Part shown: positions 44,753 through 52,988 of the stretch, in pieces
Layout: every line of letters starts with the position of its first letter
How positions within the stretch are numbered: the first letter of the stretch is position 1
From: CAVQMB01 sp963713445
Lineage (GTDB): Bacteria; Pseudomonadota; Gammaproteobacteria; Competibacterales; Competibacteraceae
Direction of reading: 5' to 3'
Assembly (NCBI GenBank): GCA_963713445.1
Contig: CAVQMB010000005.1
Coordinates: 35,511-99,510, forward strand
Length of the DNA: 64,000 nucleotides
The notes under the pieces: model-generated
What the model was told of the DNA's origin: nothing
The model's database searches: none
What the model saw: the letters and a program-made list of their open reading frames with translations, nothing else
Program-made: the position numbers and the translations under genes

Positions 44753-45424
44753 ATGCGCGCCGGGCCGGGTACGGCGGCTAGCCGCCTGCGGCTCGTGCTG
44801 CGGCTGGTGCTGATCGCGCTCGCGCTGATGCTGCTGCATCAGTCCGGCCAGTGGTTGCAGAGCAGCGTGGAGCATGGCCTGCATGCTTGGCTGGTGCGCT
44901 GGGGCGCTGCGGTCTATGTCCTCGGCCTGCTACTCTACACCGTGTTGCTGAGCCTGCCGTTCGTCCCCGGCGTCGAGCTGGGCTGGGCGCTGATGATGCT
45001 GTTGGGAATGCCGGGAGTGGTATTGGTCTATCTGGCGACGGTGCTGGCGCTGACGTTGAGCTTTACCGTCGGCAACCGGGTGCCGCTGAGCTATGTTGCG
45101 CGACTGCTGCGCTGGCTGCATCTTTACCGGGCTGCCGTCCTACTGCCGCAGCTCGAGCCCCTGGATGCCGAACAGCGCCTGCGGTTCCTGCTGGTCCGGG
45201 CGCCGCGGCGGATCGCGCCGCTGCTGCTGCGCCACCGCTATCTGGCGTTGGCGATGGCGTTCAATCTGCCCGGTAACACGCTGCTTGGCGGGGGTGGCGG
45301 CATCGCCTTGCTGGCCGGTTTGAGCCGCTTATTTACGCTACCGCTTTACCTGGTGACCGTGGTGCTGGCGGTGGCGCCCGTCCCGCTTCTGATTACGCTG
45401 TGGCACGGCGTGTTCGGCCATTGA
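44753..45424 (+). CDS. Uncharacterised polytopic membrane protein
   Basis: 223 residues with about five or six hydrophobic segments (LVLIALALMLLH, YVLGLLLYTVLLSLPF, GWALMMLLGMPGVVLVYLATVLALTL, LALAMAFNLPGNTLLGGGGGIALLAGL, and a C-terminal pair). FVPGVELGWALMMLLG and NLPGNTLLGGGGG faintly recall the DedA/TVP38 fold (re-entrant glycine/proline loops), but the match is not clear enough for a name. The ATG at 44753 follows GGGAA; a GTG three bases earlier also fits. It is followed by the MpaB-type oxygenase gene 28 bases downstream. Confidence 0.65.
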   Translation: MRAGPGTAASRLRLVLRLVLIALALMLLHQSGQWLQSSVEHGLHAWLVRWGAAVYVLGLLLYTVLLSLPFVPGVELGWALMMLLGMPGVVLVYLATVLALTLSFTVGNRVPLSYVARLLRWLHLYRAAVLLPQLEPLDAEQRLRFLLVRAPRRIAPLLLRHRYLALAMAFNLPGNTLLGGGGGIALLAGLSRLFTLPLYLVTVVLAVAPVPLLITLWHGVFGH

Positions 45425-45452
45425 GTGAGTTATTCCAGGATTATGTCGCGTT

Positions 45453-46367
45453 ATGGCGTTTGACTTGCTGACCCGGCCGGCCCAGGCGCAGATCCGCCGC
45501 TGGGTGCTGAGTGCGTTTCCGCGCAACCCCGAGACCACGGTGCATTTCGACCATCCCCCGGGCGATCCCGGGCTGTTCGGACCGGCCAGCGCGGTATGGC
45601 GGGTGCACGCCGATTTCCCGGGCATGCTGGCCGGCGGGCTGTGCGCGCTGATGCTGCAGACGCTGCATCCGCTGGCTCTGGCCGGCGTCTGGGATCATTC
45701 CAATTTCCGCAGCGATCTGGTCGGACGGCTGCGGCGCACTACCGGGTTCGTGGCAGGGACGACCTATGCCGCCCGCGCTCAGGCCGAGGCTTTGATCGAA
45801 CGGGTCCGCAGGATTCATGCTGGCGTGCGCGGCATGGCTGCCGACGGGCGGCCTTATGCCGCCGAGGATCCCGCCCTGCTGACCTGGGTCCACGTTACCG
45901 AAGCCTACAGTTTCCTGCAGGGCTTCCGGCGTTATGCCCACATGCCGCTGCCGGCGGCCGCGGCCGATCGCTATTACGATGAAGTGCGCCGTATCGCTGA
46001 GGCCCTGGGCGCGCAGGACGTGCCGGCCTCGGCTGCCGCCGTGGATGCGTATTTCGAGACGGCTCGGAGCGAACTGGTGCTCAGCGAGCGTTCCCGGGCC
46101 GTGCTCGGCGTACTGGCCGGTATCCGCCTGCCGGTGCCCGTGGCCGGGCTGTCGCGTGATTTCTTCCTCGGTGCCGGCATGGCGTTGCTGCCGGACTGGG
46201 CCCGGCGGTTGCTGCGGTTGTCGCCGGCCCAGCAGGCACAGGCCTCGATCGGCCAGCGCGGCCTGTGGGCCATCGCACCGTTGTTCCGGGTGGCGCTCAG
46301 GGACGGCGTGGCGTCCCGTTCGTGCCGGCGCATGGGCGTCAGTCCCGAAATTCTGCGACACTGGTGA
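45453..46367 (+). CDS. MpaB/rubber-oxygenase-type protein (DUF2236)
   Basis: 304-residue all-alpha protein of the oxygenase-MpaB/latex-clearing-protein family, whose members bind heme b. Diagnostic text includes PASAVWRVHADFPGMLAGGLCALMLQTLHPLALAGVWDHSNF (split by family-specific R and H residues), ARAQAEALIERVRRIH, and LLTWVHVTEAYSFLQGFRRY. Substrate is unknown. The start at 45453 is preceded by AGGA at a slightly long distance. Confidence 0.85.
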   Translation: MAFDLLTRPAQAQIRRWVLSAFPRNPETTVHFDHPPGDPGLFGPASAVWRVHADFPGMLAGGLCALMLQTLHPLALAGVWDHSNFRSDLVGRLRRTTGFVAGTTYAARAQAEALIERVRRIHAGVRGMAADGRPYAAEDPALLTWVHVTEAYSFLQGFRRYAHMPLPAAAADRYYDEVRRIAEALGAQDVPASAAAVDAYFETARSELVLSERSRAVLGVLAGIRLPVPVAGLSRDFFLGAGMALLPDWARRLLRLSPAQQAQASIGQRGLWAIAPLFRVALRDGVASRSCRRMGVSPEILRHW

Positions 46368-46395
46368 CCATTGGCAGCTGTGGAAAGCTAACACC

Positions 46396-47154
46396 ATGAC
46401 CTCATTAGCCCTGGTTGGTATAAGTGCCGACTGCAAGACGATCGATGGCCAGCCGTTTCATGCGGTGGGTGACAAATACCTGCGTGCGGTCAGCGCGGCC
46501 GCCGGCTGCGCGCCGCTGATCATCCCGGCTCTGGCGGAGGCGCTTGATGTGGCGGCACTGATCGAGCGGTTCGACGGCATCATGCTCACCGGCAGCTACT
46601 CCAACCTGCACCCACGGCACTATGGTGGCGAGCCGACCATAGCCCACGAGCCCTACGACCCGGCCCGCGATGCCCTGACCCTGGGGTTGATCGACGAGGC
46701 GCTGCGCCAGCAGGTGCCGCTGCTGGCGATTTGCCGCGGTTTCCAGGAACTCAACGCGGCGCTGGGCGGGACCCTGCACCCGGCGGTGCACGAGCGGCCC
46801 GGCCGGCTGGATCATCGCCGGCCGTCGGATGATGACCCCGATGTGCAGTACGGCCCCCGTCACGCGGTGGCATTTATCGACGGCGGTGAGTTCCAGCGCC
46901 GCTTCGGTGAGACCAGCGTGACGGTCAATTCGTTGCACCGGCAGGCCATCGACCGGCTGGCGCCGCGGCTTATCGCCGAGGGCACGGCGCCGGATGGCAC
47001 CATCGAAGCCGTCGCCGTGCGCGATGCCGGCAACTTCGCCCTGGGTGTGCAATGGCACCCGGAGTATCGAGCCACCGATAATCCCTATTCGGTGAAGCTG
47101 TTTCAGGACTTCGGCGCCGCCGTCCAGGCCCGCGCAAGGGCGCGTATGCTATGA
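46396..47154 (+). CDS. Class I glutamine-amidotransferase-like hydrolase (PuuD family)
   Basis: 252-residue peptidase C26 protein related to gamma-glutamyl-gamma-aminobutyrate hydrolase PuuD. The nucleophile elbow LLAICRGFQELNAALGGTL contains the Cys, and the catalytic His-Glu lie in ALGVQWHPEY. It probably removes a gamma-glutamyl group from a polyamine-derived substrate. The frame is open to 45934 over the oxygenase gene, but the family start is this ATG. Its stop overlaps the nitrilase start by four bases, so the two may act in one pathway. Confidence 0.9.
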   Translation: MTSLALVGISADCKTIDGQPFHAVGDKYLRAVSAAAGCAPLIIPALAEALDVAALIERFDGIMLTGSYSNLHPRHYGGEPTIAHEPYDPARDALTLGLIDEALRQQVPLLAICRGFQELNAALGGTLHPAVHERPGRLDHRRPSDDDPDVQYGPRHAVAFIDGGEFQRRFGETSVTVNSLHRQAIDRLAPRLIAEGTAPDGTIEAVAVRDAGNFALGVQWHPEYRATDNPYSVKLFQDFGAAVQARARARML

Positions 47155-47978
47155 AGGGCCGGCTCGGTCTGCTGGCCTGCCAGATCGCCATTCCGGCGAT
47201 GCTGAGCGCGGGCGAACGCGATGTCCATCTGGCCAGGGTGGCCGGCCGCGTCAACGAGGCCTTGCTGGACCGGTGGGTGGATCTGGTGGTGTTGCCGGAA
47301 CTGGCCAGTGTGGACTATGCACCGGCGACCTTCGACCGGCTCACCGAGCTGGCGGAACCGCTGGACGGGCCATCGTTCCGGACCTTTGCGGCGCTGGCCC
47401 GGCGCCACCGCACCACCATTGTTTACGGCTTCCCGCGCCGCAACCCTACCGGCTACCGCATCTGCCAGGCCGCGGTCGGGCCTGATGGGCATCTGCTGGG
47501 TTATTACGACAAGCTCCACATCGCGCATTACGGTGCCTCGACTGAGAAAGACTACTTCGAGCGCGGCGAGCGTCTGCTGGTGTTCGAGCTGAACGGTCTG
47601 CGCATCGCGCCGATCATCTGCTACGACATCCGCATCCCGGAACTCACCCGCACCCTGTGCCGCGCTTACGGCGTCGAGCTGATTCTGCATTGCGGTGCCT
47701 ATTACGACGATCCGTCGTACTATAGCTGGCCGCATTTCGCCGTCACCCGAGCCCTGGAGAACCAGGTTTACCTGCTCAGCCTCAACCGGGCCGGCGACCA
47801 TTACGGCGGCTCCATGTTCTGCCCGCCCTGGGTCGATGAGACTCAGCCGGAGGTGCGCTGGAACAAGGACGAAACCCTGGCGGTGTTCGAGGTCGACCGG
47901 GCAACCATCGACCAGGCCCGGCAAACCTATTCGTTTCTGGCCGATACGCTGGCGGACTACTGCGCCCTGGGTGTGTGA
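47151..47978 (+). CDS. Carbon-nitrogen hydrolase of the nitrilase superfamily
   Basis: 275 residues with the Glu-Lys-Cys triad: E in LVVLPELASVD, K in YYDKLHIAHYG, and C in IAPIICYDIRIPE. Such enzymes cleave C-N bonds in amides, ureas or carbamoyl compounds. Translational coupling to the PuuD-like gene points to breakdown of an amide or polyamine derivative; the substrate is not known. The last 22 bases overlap the convergent DUF2568 gene. Confidence 0.9.
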   Translation: MKGRLGLLACQIAIPAMLSAGERDVHLARVAGRVNEALLDRWVDLVVLPELASVDYAPATFDRLTELAEPLDGPSFRTFAALARRHRTTIVYGFPRRNPTGYRICQAAVGPDGHLLGYYDKLHIAHYGASTEKDYFERGERLLVFELNGLRIAPIICYDIRIPELTRTLCRAYGVELILHCGAYYDDPSYYSWPHFAVTRALENQVYLLSLNRAGDHYGGSMFCPPWVDETQPEVRWNKDETLAVFEVDRATIDQARQTYSFLADTLADYCALGV

Positions 47979-48361
47979 CGGGGCTTGCCCCGCGGCGGCT
48001 CTGGAGGCGGCTGTAGCAACCGTCCTCCGGTGGCATAGCGTAAGCTGTGCTGAAGTACCGAGGTGATGCCCAGCGCCCAGCCGAGGGTTTGCTGGCCTGC
48101 GACGTACCAGGCGACAGCCGCGCTGCCGGAAATAGCCAATTCCTGGATGAGGCGCAGCGGTTCCGCCCAAGAGCCGGCCCGGCGGAAGTCGATCAGACTC
48201 CAGCAGCCGAAGCCAAGCAACGGTGCGCCGATGGCCCATGCCGCACTGGCGGCGGGGCTATGGCCGGTGTGCCAGCCCCAGGAGCCCAGGGCCACCACGA
48301 TGCCGGTCTCCATGAGCCCCCGCAGGCCGAGATCGAGCCATTTGAGAAGTACCAATATCAC
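47957..48361 (-). CDS. YrdB-like DUF2568 membrane protein
   Basis: 134-residue membrane protein with four hydrophobic helices and the DUF2568 pattern (L-R-G-L-M-E-T-G-I-V-V-A-L-G-S-W-G-W, then A-I-G-A-P-L-L-G-F-G-C-W). Function of the family is unknown. The C-terminal tail is Pro/Arg rich. The GTG at 48361 is used; a TTG at 48355, at better distance from GGGGA, is an alternative. It overlaps the end of the nitrilase gene on the other strand. Confidence 0.7.
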   Translation of the reverse strand: MILVLLKWLDLGLRGLMETGIVVALGSWGWHTGHSPAASAAWAIGAPLLGFGCWSLIDFRRAGSWAEPLRLIQELAISGSAAVAWYVAGQQTLGWALGITSVLQHSLRYATGGRLLQPPPEPPRGKPRHTPRAQ

Positions 48362-48567
48362 TTCCCCGACTTAGGCCGAAGCCGTTTCAGTGCCTTCGTT
48401 CGATGCGTATAGCCTCGTGCTTCATGGACAGCGCTGCGTCGTTGTTCTGCAGCATGCTGTCGAAATCCCCGTGGGGACTGGTGCTATGGGCCGCTGGTGG
48501 AGGGGAGGCTGCGGGGCATGGAACAGAACGACGCCGGTGTCAGTATCCAGAGACCCTGCACTCCGGT

Positions 48568-49419
48568 TCAGAAGGTTTCAAGAGCAGATTCCTGGCGGCG
48601 TTCTAGCGCCTCTTCACGGGCAGCATCGATCTCACGCAGGACGCCATCAATGTCCGCGGGGCGCTCATCATGCTGAAACTGCCCGGTCAGCTCGGTGTCC
48701 GGTTCCAAGGTGCCGGCTTGATAGAGTGCCCAGATCTCGCGGGCATAATCGGTCTCCATCAGCACCGGCGCATACTGGCCGAGATAGGTCGTCAGGTTGT
48801 CCACGTCACGTACCAGCATGCGGCATGCGTTGTTATTGCCGGCGGCGTCAACCGCCTGCGGCAGGTCGATGATGACCGGACCGTCCGCATCGATCAGTAC
48901 GTTGTACTGGGACAGATCGCCATGGACCAGGCCGGTGCACAGCATGCGCACCACCTGGCTCATGAGCACGCGGTGGTAAAGCTGGGCCTGCGTCTCGCTC
49001 AGTACCAGATCGTCGAGGCGTGGCGCGACATCGCCCGCGGCGTCCGTGACGAGTTCCATCAGCAGCACGCCGTCGCTGAACAGATGCGGCTGCGGGACAC
49101 GTACGCCCGCCGCGGCGAGGCGGTATAATGCATCCACCTCGGCACTCTGCCAGACCGCCTCTTGCTGGTCGCGCCCGTAGCGAGTGCGTTTCGCCATGGC
49201 GCGGGCGCGGCGGCTGTTGCGCACTTTGCGGCCTTCCTGGTAGAGGGCGTGATGTTGGAAACTGCGCTTGGCGGCCTCCTTGTAGACCTTGGCGCAACGG
49301 ATTTCGCCGCCGCAGCGGACCACAAAGACTGATGCTTCCTTGCCGCTCTTGAGTTGTCGTACCACGTCGTCGACGAGGCCGTCCTCGATCAGGGGAACAA
49401 TACGCTTGGGAGGTTTCAT
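48568..49419 (-). CDS. RIO1-like serine/threonine protein kinase
   Basis: 283-residue atypical kinase. The ATP-binding region is LKSGKEASVFVVRCGGEIRCAKVYK (Lys in CAKVYK), a long basic helix-rich insertion follows, and the catalytic loop is LVHGDLSQYNVLI with the metal-binding Asp in VIIDLPQAVD. It corresponds to the PA4780-type RIO kinases of gammaproteobacteria, whose cellular targets are unknown. Its start overlaps the yajD stop by one base. Confidence 0.92.
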   Translation of the reverse strand: MKPPKRIVPLIEDGLVDDVVRQLKSGKEASVFVVRCGGEIRCAKVYKEAAKRSFQHHALYQEGRKVRNSRRARAMAKRTRYGRDQQEAVWQSAEVDALYRLAAAGVRVPQPHLFSDGVLLMELVTDAAGDVAPRLDDLVLSETQAQLYHRVLMSQVVRMLCTGLVHGDLSQYNVLIDADGPVIIDLPQAVDAAGNNNACRMLVRDVDNLTTYLGQYAPVLMETDYAREIWALYQAGTLEPDTELTGQFQHDERPADIDGVLREIDAAREEALERRQESALETF

Positions 49420-49805
49420 CAGGCGCTGGAGTCCTTGCCTTTCAATAAATCGGCCAACCCAGACAGCCCCTTGTGGGTTGCCTCGGGTGTGCTACCGACG
49501 TTCTCACCCGTGCCGGAGCGGACCGCCTCCTCGTAGCGGGCGTGCTCGTTGTCGTGGCAATACAGGCACAGTAGCTCCCAGTTACTGCCGTCCGCTGGAT
49601 TGTTGTCATGGTTATGGTCGCGGTGATGCACCGTGAGTTCACGTAGATTGGAGCGGTTGAACTCACGGCCGCAGCGGCCGCAGATCCACGGGTAAAGCTT
49701 GAGCGCCTGCTCGCGGTAGCCCTGCTCGCGCTTGACGCGGCTTTCCCGGGCCGCTGCGACCAAGCGGTCCAGCTTGGTACTATCGGGCGTCTTTCTACCA
49801 GGCAT
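49419..49805 (-). CDS. yajD: YajD-like HNH nuclease-fold protein
   Basis: 128-residue protein with two zinc-binding CxxC pairs (CGRCG and CLYCHDNEH) around the HNH core, LTVHHRDHNHDNNPADGSNWELLC. This is the YajD family, annotated as putative HNH endonuclease; cellular function is unknown. It is tightly coupled to the RIO kinase and follows the small lysine-rich gene by about 50 bases. Confidence 0.92.
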   Translation of the reverse strand: MPGRKTPDSTKLDRLVAAARESRVKREQGYREQALKLYPWICGRCGREFNRSNLRELTVHHRDHNHDNNPADGSNWELLCLYCHDNEHARYEEAVRSGTGENVGSTPEATHKGLSGLADLLKGKDSSA

Positions 49806-49855
49806 GGTTGCCTCATCACGGTGACAAGACGGTACCCGTCCAGCCGACGGCCGGA

Positions 49856-50005
49856 TTACTCGCTGCGCTGCTCACGCGCCTCCTGCTTATTGCCTTCCTC
49901 GGGGGCCTGCTTTTTCTCCAGCTTGCGCTGAAGTTTCTGTTCTTTCTTCTTTTTCTTTTCCAGTTCGCGCTGCCGCTTTTCGTATCCGAAATTGGTCTTC
50001 GCCAT
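49856..50005 (-). CDS. Lysine/glutamate-rich small protein (49 residues)
   Basis: The ORF reads M-A-K-T-N-F-G-Y-E-K-R-Q-R-E-L followed by a run of Lys/Glu (E-K-K-K-K-K-E-Q-K) and ends Q-R-S-E. It predicts a single charged helix. Short proteins beginning M-A-K-T-N-F-x-Y-E-K-R are familiar in Gammaproteobacteria as unnamed conserved proteins, which supports this as a real gene. It reads with yajD and the RIO kinase. Function unknown. Confidence 0.75.
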   Translation of the reverse strand: MAKTNFGYEKRQRELEKKKKKEQKLQRKLEKKQAPEEGNKQEAREQRSE

Positions 50006-50266
50006 ATATAACTCGCTGTAATGTGTGTTGTCTTAATCAGGTGATGCCGTTCACTGAAACGGAAACATCTACTGTCAACCGTAACACACCTGGACGTCGA
50101 CTGCCGGCGTCGGCGGTGCCTGGACAGCCTGACGTACTGTTCTGCCGCGTGGCGCGATGCCCAGGCTCATCGGCAATTGTGGCCGTCTCCCAGCGGTGCG
50201 ATAGCCTTCTAATCATCACGCACCAGCTCCGCCTGGCGTCGACTGATTCCGTATGGATGCCCTCGT

Positions 50267-50701
50267 TTACGCGACCTCTGCCGCTTCCAGCGCGGCGCGC
50301 AGTGGCGCTGGCATGGCCGTCGGGCGCTGGGTGGTCCGGTCCACGAAAACATGGACGAAAGTACCAACGGCACAGGCGGTGTCGCCGCCGTGCTTGAAGA
50401 TGGCGATGCCGTATTCCACCGAGCTTTTGCCGAGGCGGTTGACCCGGAACCCGCCCTCAACCGGCTCCGGGTAAGCGACTGGACTCCGGTAGCTGCACTG
50501 GGAGTTGACCACGAAGCCGATCACCGGCCCGTTGTGAATGTCGAGCCCGCCGTGCTTGATGAGGAAGTGATTGGCGATGGTGTCGAAGTACGAGTAGTAC
50601 ACTACGTTGTTCACGTGCCCATAGATGTCATTGTCCATCCAGCGCGTGGTGATGGGCAGGAAGTAGCGGTAGTCGGCGCGGTTCAGTGGCGGCTCGCTCA
50701 T
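50267..50701 (-). CDS. 4HBT/YbgC-type acyl-CoA thioesterase
   Basis: 144-residue single hotdog domain with the 4-hydroxybenzoyl-CoA thioesterase active-site motif TTRWMDNDIYGHVNNVVYYSYFD (key Asp in MDNDIYGHVNN). C-terminal strands YGIAIFKHGGDTACAVGTFVHVFVD complete the fold. Related proteins hydrolyse short or aromatic acyl-CoAs. It is the last clearly core-like gene before the island boundary. Confidence 0.9.
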   Translation of the reverse strand: MSEPPLNRADYRYFLPITTRWMDNDIYGHVNNVVYYSYFDTIANHFLIKHGGLDIHNGPVIGFVVNSQCSYRSPVAYPEPVEGGFRVNRLGKSSVEYGIAIFKHGGDTACAVGTFVHVFVDRTTQRPTAMPAPLRAALEAAEVA

Positions 50702-50876
50702 TGCAGGATCTCGCTGGTGTGGGTTGTGTTGAATAGGCTACTGGCCATTTAATGCATTCTGCAGCCTCTTGCCGTTGGTGATGGCGACAATGGCGTCCTC
50801 GTTCGTGAACCGCCCGCCGGTGGCCTTGGGCTTCCTCCGCTGCAGTGGCCATGCCGGTGCTCTGATTCGAGCATAG

Positions 50877-51015
50877 AAGGAAGTCGGCCAAACAACCCAG
50901 GGCATCGGCTTGGAGTTCAAGCAGGATATAGTGTGTCAAATCGTGGATCGCGACTATTTGGTAGCCGAGGTCTCCAAGCGGCCGGGCGTGCCCAGCTATG
51001 ATCTGTATAAGTGTA
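50877..51015 (+). mobile_element. IS3-family OrfA remnant
   Basis: From about 50910 the plus strand encodes L-E-F-K-Q-D-I-V-C-Q-I-V-D-R-D-Y and then L-V-A-E-V-S-K-R-P-G-V-P-S-Y-D-L-Y-K. This mirrors the helix-turn-helix of IS3 transposase OrfA (E-F-K-R-D-A-V-R-Q-I ... Y-x-V-A-E-V-S-x-R-L-G-V). A stop precedes it, and homology ends after about 35 codons. No OrfB or terminal inverted repeats were found, so this is a fossil. Confidence 0.7.
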
Positions 51016-51049
51016 TCAATCAGGCAACGGCTGCGTGTGCATGTCAAAT

Positions 51050-51076
51050 TTTACAAACTCTTCATGGCCTTATAAT
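51050..51076 (+). promoter_or_regulatory. Strong -10 promoter upstream of the helical-repeat gene
   Basis: A perfect TATAAT at 51071-51076 is preceded by TTTACA at 51050-51055 (15-base spacing, shorter than ideal). It lies in a very AT-rich stretch between the IS3 remnant and the 600-residue gene, about 115 bases before the start. Confidence 0.45.
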
Positions 51077-51194
51077 ACTTAAATGCTATTATTGAAATTT
51101 AACTTCATGCAGTCAGACAAGACGTCGCGTCGAATCCCCGCTGGTAGACGTTAGGCGCCACCATTTATCACTAAAATATTGGGGGATGTCGGCT

Positions 51195-52988
51195 ATGGTT
51201 GGAGCATCCAAACGCGAACCACCAGAACGCTGGCTTTCAGCAATCACCGATCGCCAACAGCTGGCAAGCGAGATTCTACGCCAAGATGCCCTGTTGAACT
51301 CCCTGCTCGAGTTCATATCGCCCACTCTGGAACCGAACGCGACCTCGGCCACTGTCACTCTATACCTGGAACTGGCCGCCGGACTACCTGAAGGCCGGCG
51401 CCAACCGTTGGTCCACGCTAGCCTCCAATTGGCTCGACAAATCAGCGCACCGGGTGAGCGTGCGTTTGCCTTGTCCCGCCTCGCCAAACTGGCAGAATCA
51501 CCGTTACAGCAGGAACTGGCCCGCACCAGCCTGATGGAACTGCACGAAATTGATAGTGAACTGCGCACCTCCGTCGTTGCTGAGCTGATTCCTTGCCTGG
51601 CTGAGAACGATCTGGCCGAAGTGTTGACAGCTATCGATCTACTGGCTGAAGCAGACCGCCTTTATGCACTAGGTGAACTTGCTCGTCGTCTGCCCCCCGA
51701 CCAGGCTTGGGCGGTACTCAACGACGCCGAGGTCAATGCGATGCAGCTGGGAGAGCCACTGGAACGGATTAAGGCTTACGAATCACTCTGGCACCAAGCG
51801 CCTGAGACCGATCGTTCTAATCTCGCGGGATACTTGCTGGAAACACTGGATCAGCTGCGGCACGAACCACTGGACTTTTGCGAATGGGCCTCGCACCTGC
51901 TCGAGCAACGTATCATCAATGGCGAAAAACGCCGATTGTTGCTTCGGGACTTGATAGCCACAACTGATACCATCAGTGGTTACTGGCGTATCCACTTTAT
52001 GGCCCGCAGTGCACCGTTCCTCGAAGAGTCCCGTCGCCATGCGGTCCTGGTCGACGCATTGTCGGCTACGTTCGAACTCGGCAGTGAAGCAGAGCGAATC
52101 CGTCTGATACGAGTGCTGGCTCCTCATCTGCCCGGTGAATGCCGCTCCTGGCTGCATACCCAGCTCCTCCGGTTTCAGGACCAAGTGCAGCGTATCCATG
52201 GTTTGATTGTCCTGCTGCCGCACCTACCCGAGGCCGAACACACCGAACTGGTACTCAATCTCCTCAGTGAGCTACCCACTCTGGACGAATATCGCCAACG
52301 CTTGGTGCTGGACGCGCTGATTCCCGAATTCACTAAGGCGGGCCTGCGTGCCTTGATCCGCCTGGCGGGTGCGATCGGTAACCCCAGGCAGCGGGCCAGG
52401 CTGGCGGGTACGTTGTTTGGCCATCTTGGCGAGGATCTCCTCAGCGGTATCCTGAAAGAAGTAGTCGGCGACATGCCAACCTCTCTACCAACGGGGGCGT
52501 GGTCCCCGGCGGATGGGGCATTACCTACGGATGCACCTCCAGCACCAGCGGTCCAGATGGAGACCCTGCTCCACACTTTGCTTGCGGGGCCGGTCGAAAC
52601 ACAGGCCACGGAGCCATCTGTAACGAGTATTTTTGACCGCTTGGGAAACGGCTCGTCGACCCGCGGCCTTGCCCCGGAGCTCAGTAGATGGGCGATCCCG
52701 TACGCCAATGCAACCGCATCGCTGGAAGGGCTGTGCCTGCAGACCTATGAACTGCCTCCCCGGCCCAATGGATTCTCCGACGTGGAACGTGATGACCTGG
52801 TTGCAGAACTACAACATTCTATCGGACATTTGGAGCGCTACGGCCGAAAATTGGAGAAGTCGGGTTATCTTCGGGAGCACAGTCGCAATGCGGCGGATAT
52901 AAACGCCGCTTCGTCGCCGACAGAGAGCACGGCCACCACTGACAATGGTTTGCCGGGCCGAATGAACGGGCGACGACCTTCGAACTAG
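51195..52988 (+). CDS. Orphan alpha-helical-repeat protein of unknown function
   Basis: 597 residues (600 if translated from the ATG at 51186). No catalytic family is recognised. Residues about 60-460 form imperfect units of roughly 30-40 residues with recurring L-A-x-x-L-P, V-L-A-P-H-L-P and L-L-P-H-L-P turns, resembling the Leu/Ala-rich helical repeats that follow NTPase domains in some STAND/NACHT proteins; no NTPase domain is present here. A proline-rich linker (about 480-520) precedes a C-terminal segment with a possible coiled coil (E-L-Q-H-S-I-G-H-L-E-R-Y-G-R-K-L-E-K). GGGGG sits nine bases before 51195. It has no signal peptide. It borders the IS remnant. Confidence 0.6.
   Translation: MVGASKREPPERWLSAITDRQQLASEILRQDALLNSLLEFISPTLEPNATSATVTLYLELAAGLPEGRRQPLVHASLQLARQISAPGERAFALSRLAKLAESPLQQELARTSLMELHEIDSELRTSVVAELIPCLAENDLAEVLTAIDLLAEADRLYALGELARRLPPDQAWAVLNDAEVNAMQLGEPLERIKAYESLWHQAPETDRSNLAGYLLETLDQLRHEPLDFCEWASHLLEQRIINGEKRRLLLRDLIATTDTISGYWRIHFMARSAPFLEESRRHAVLVDALSATFELGSEAERIRLIRVLAPHLPGECRSWLHTQLLRFQDQVQRIHGLIVLLPHLPEAEHTELVLNLLSELPTLDEYRQRLVLDALIPEFTKAGLRALIRLAGAIGNPRQRARLAGTLFGHLGEDLLSGILKEVVGDMPTSLPTGAWSPADGALPTDAPPAPAVQMETLLHTLLAGPVETQATEPSVTSIFDRLGNGSSTRGLAPELSRWAIPYANATASLEGLCLQTYELPPRPNGFSDVERDDLVAELQHSIGHLERYGRKLEKSGYLREHSRNAADINAASSPTESTATTDNGLPGRMNGRRPSN

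Noticed and set aside
45934..46395. N-terminal extension of the PuuD-like gene over the oxygenase gene
   Set aside because: The extension has no PuuD-like sequence and lies wholly inside the MpaB-type gene in another frame.
50628..51047. 139-codon minus-strand frame next to the thioesterase
   Set aside because: It overlaps the thioesterase start and the IS3 remnant and resembles no protein; likely a chance frame.
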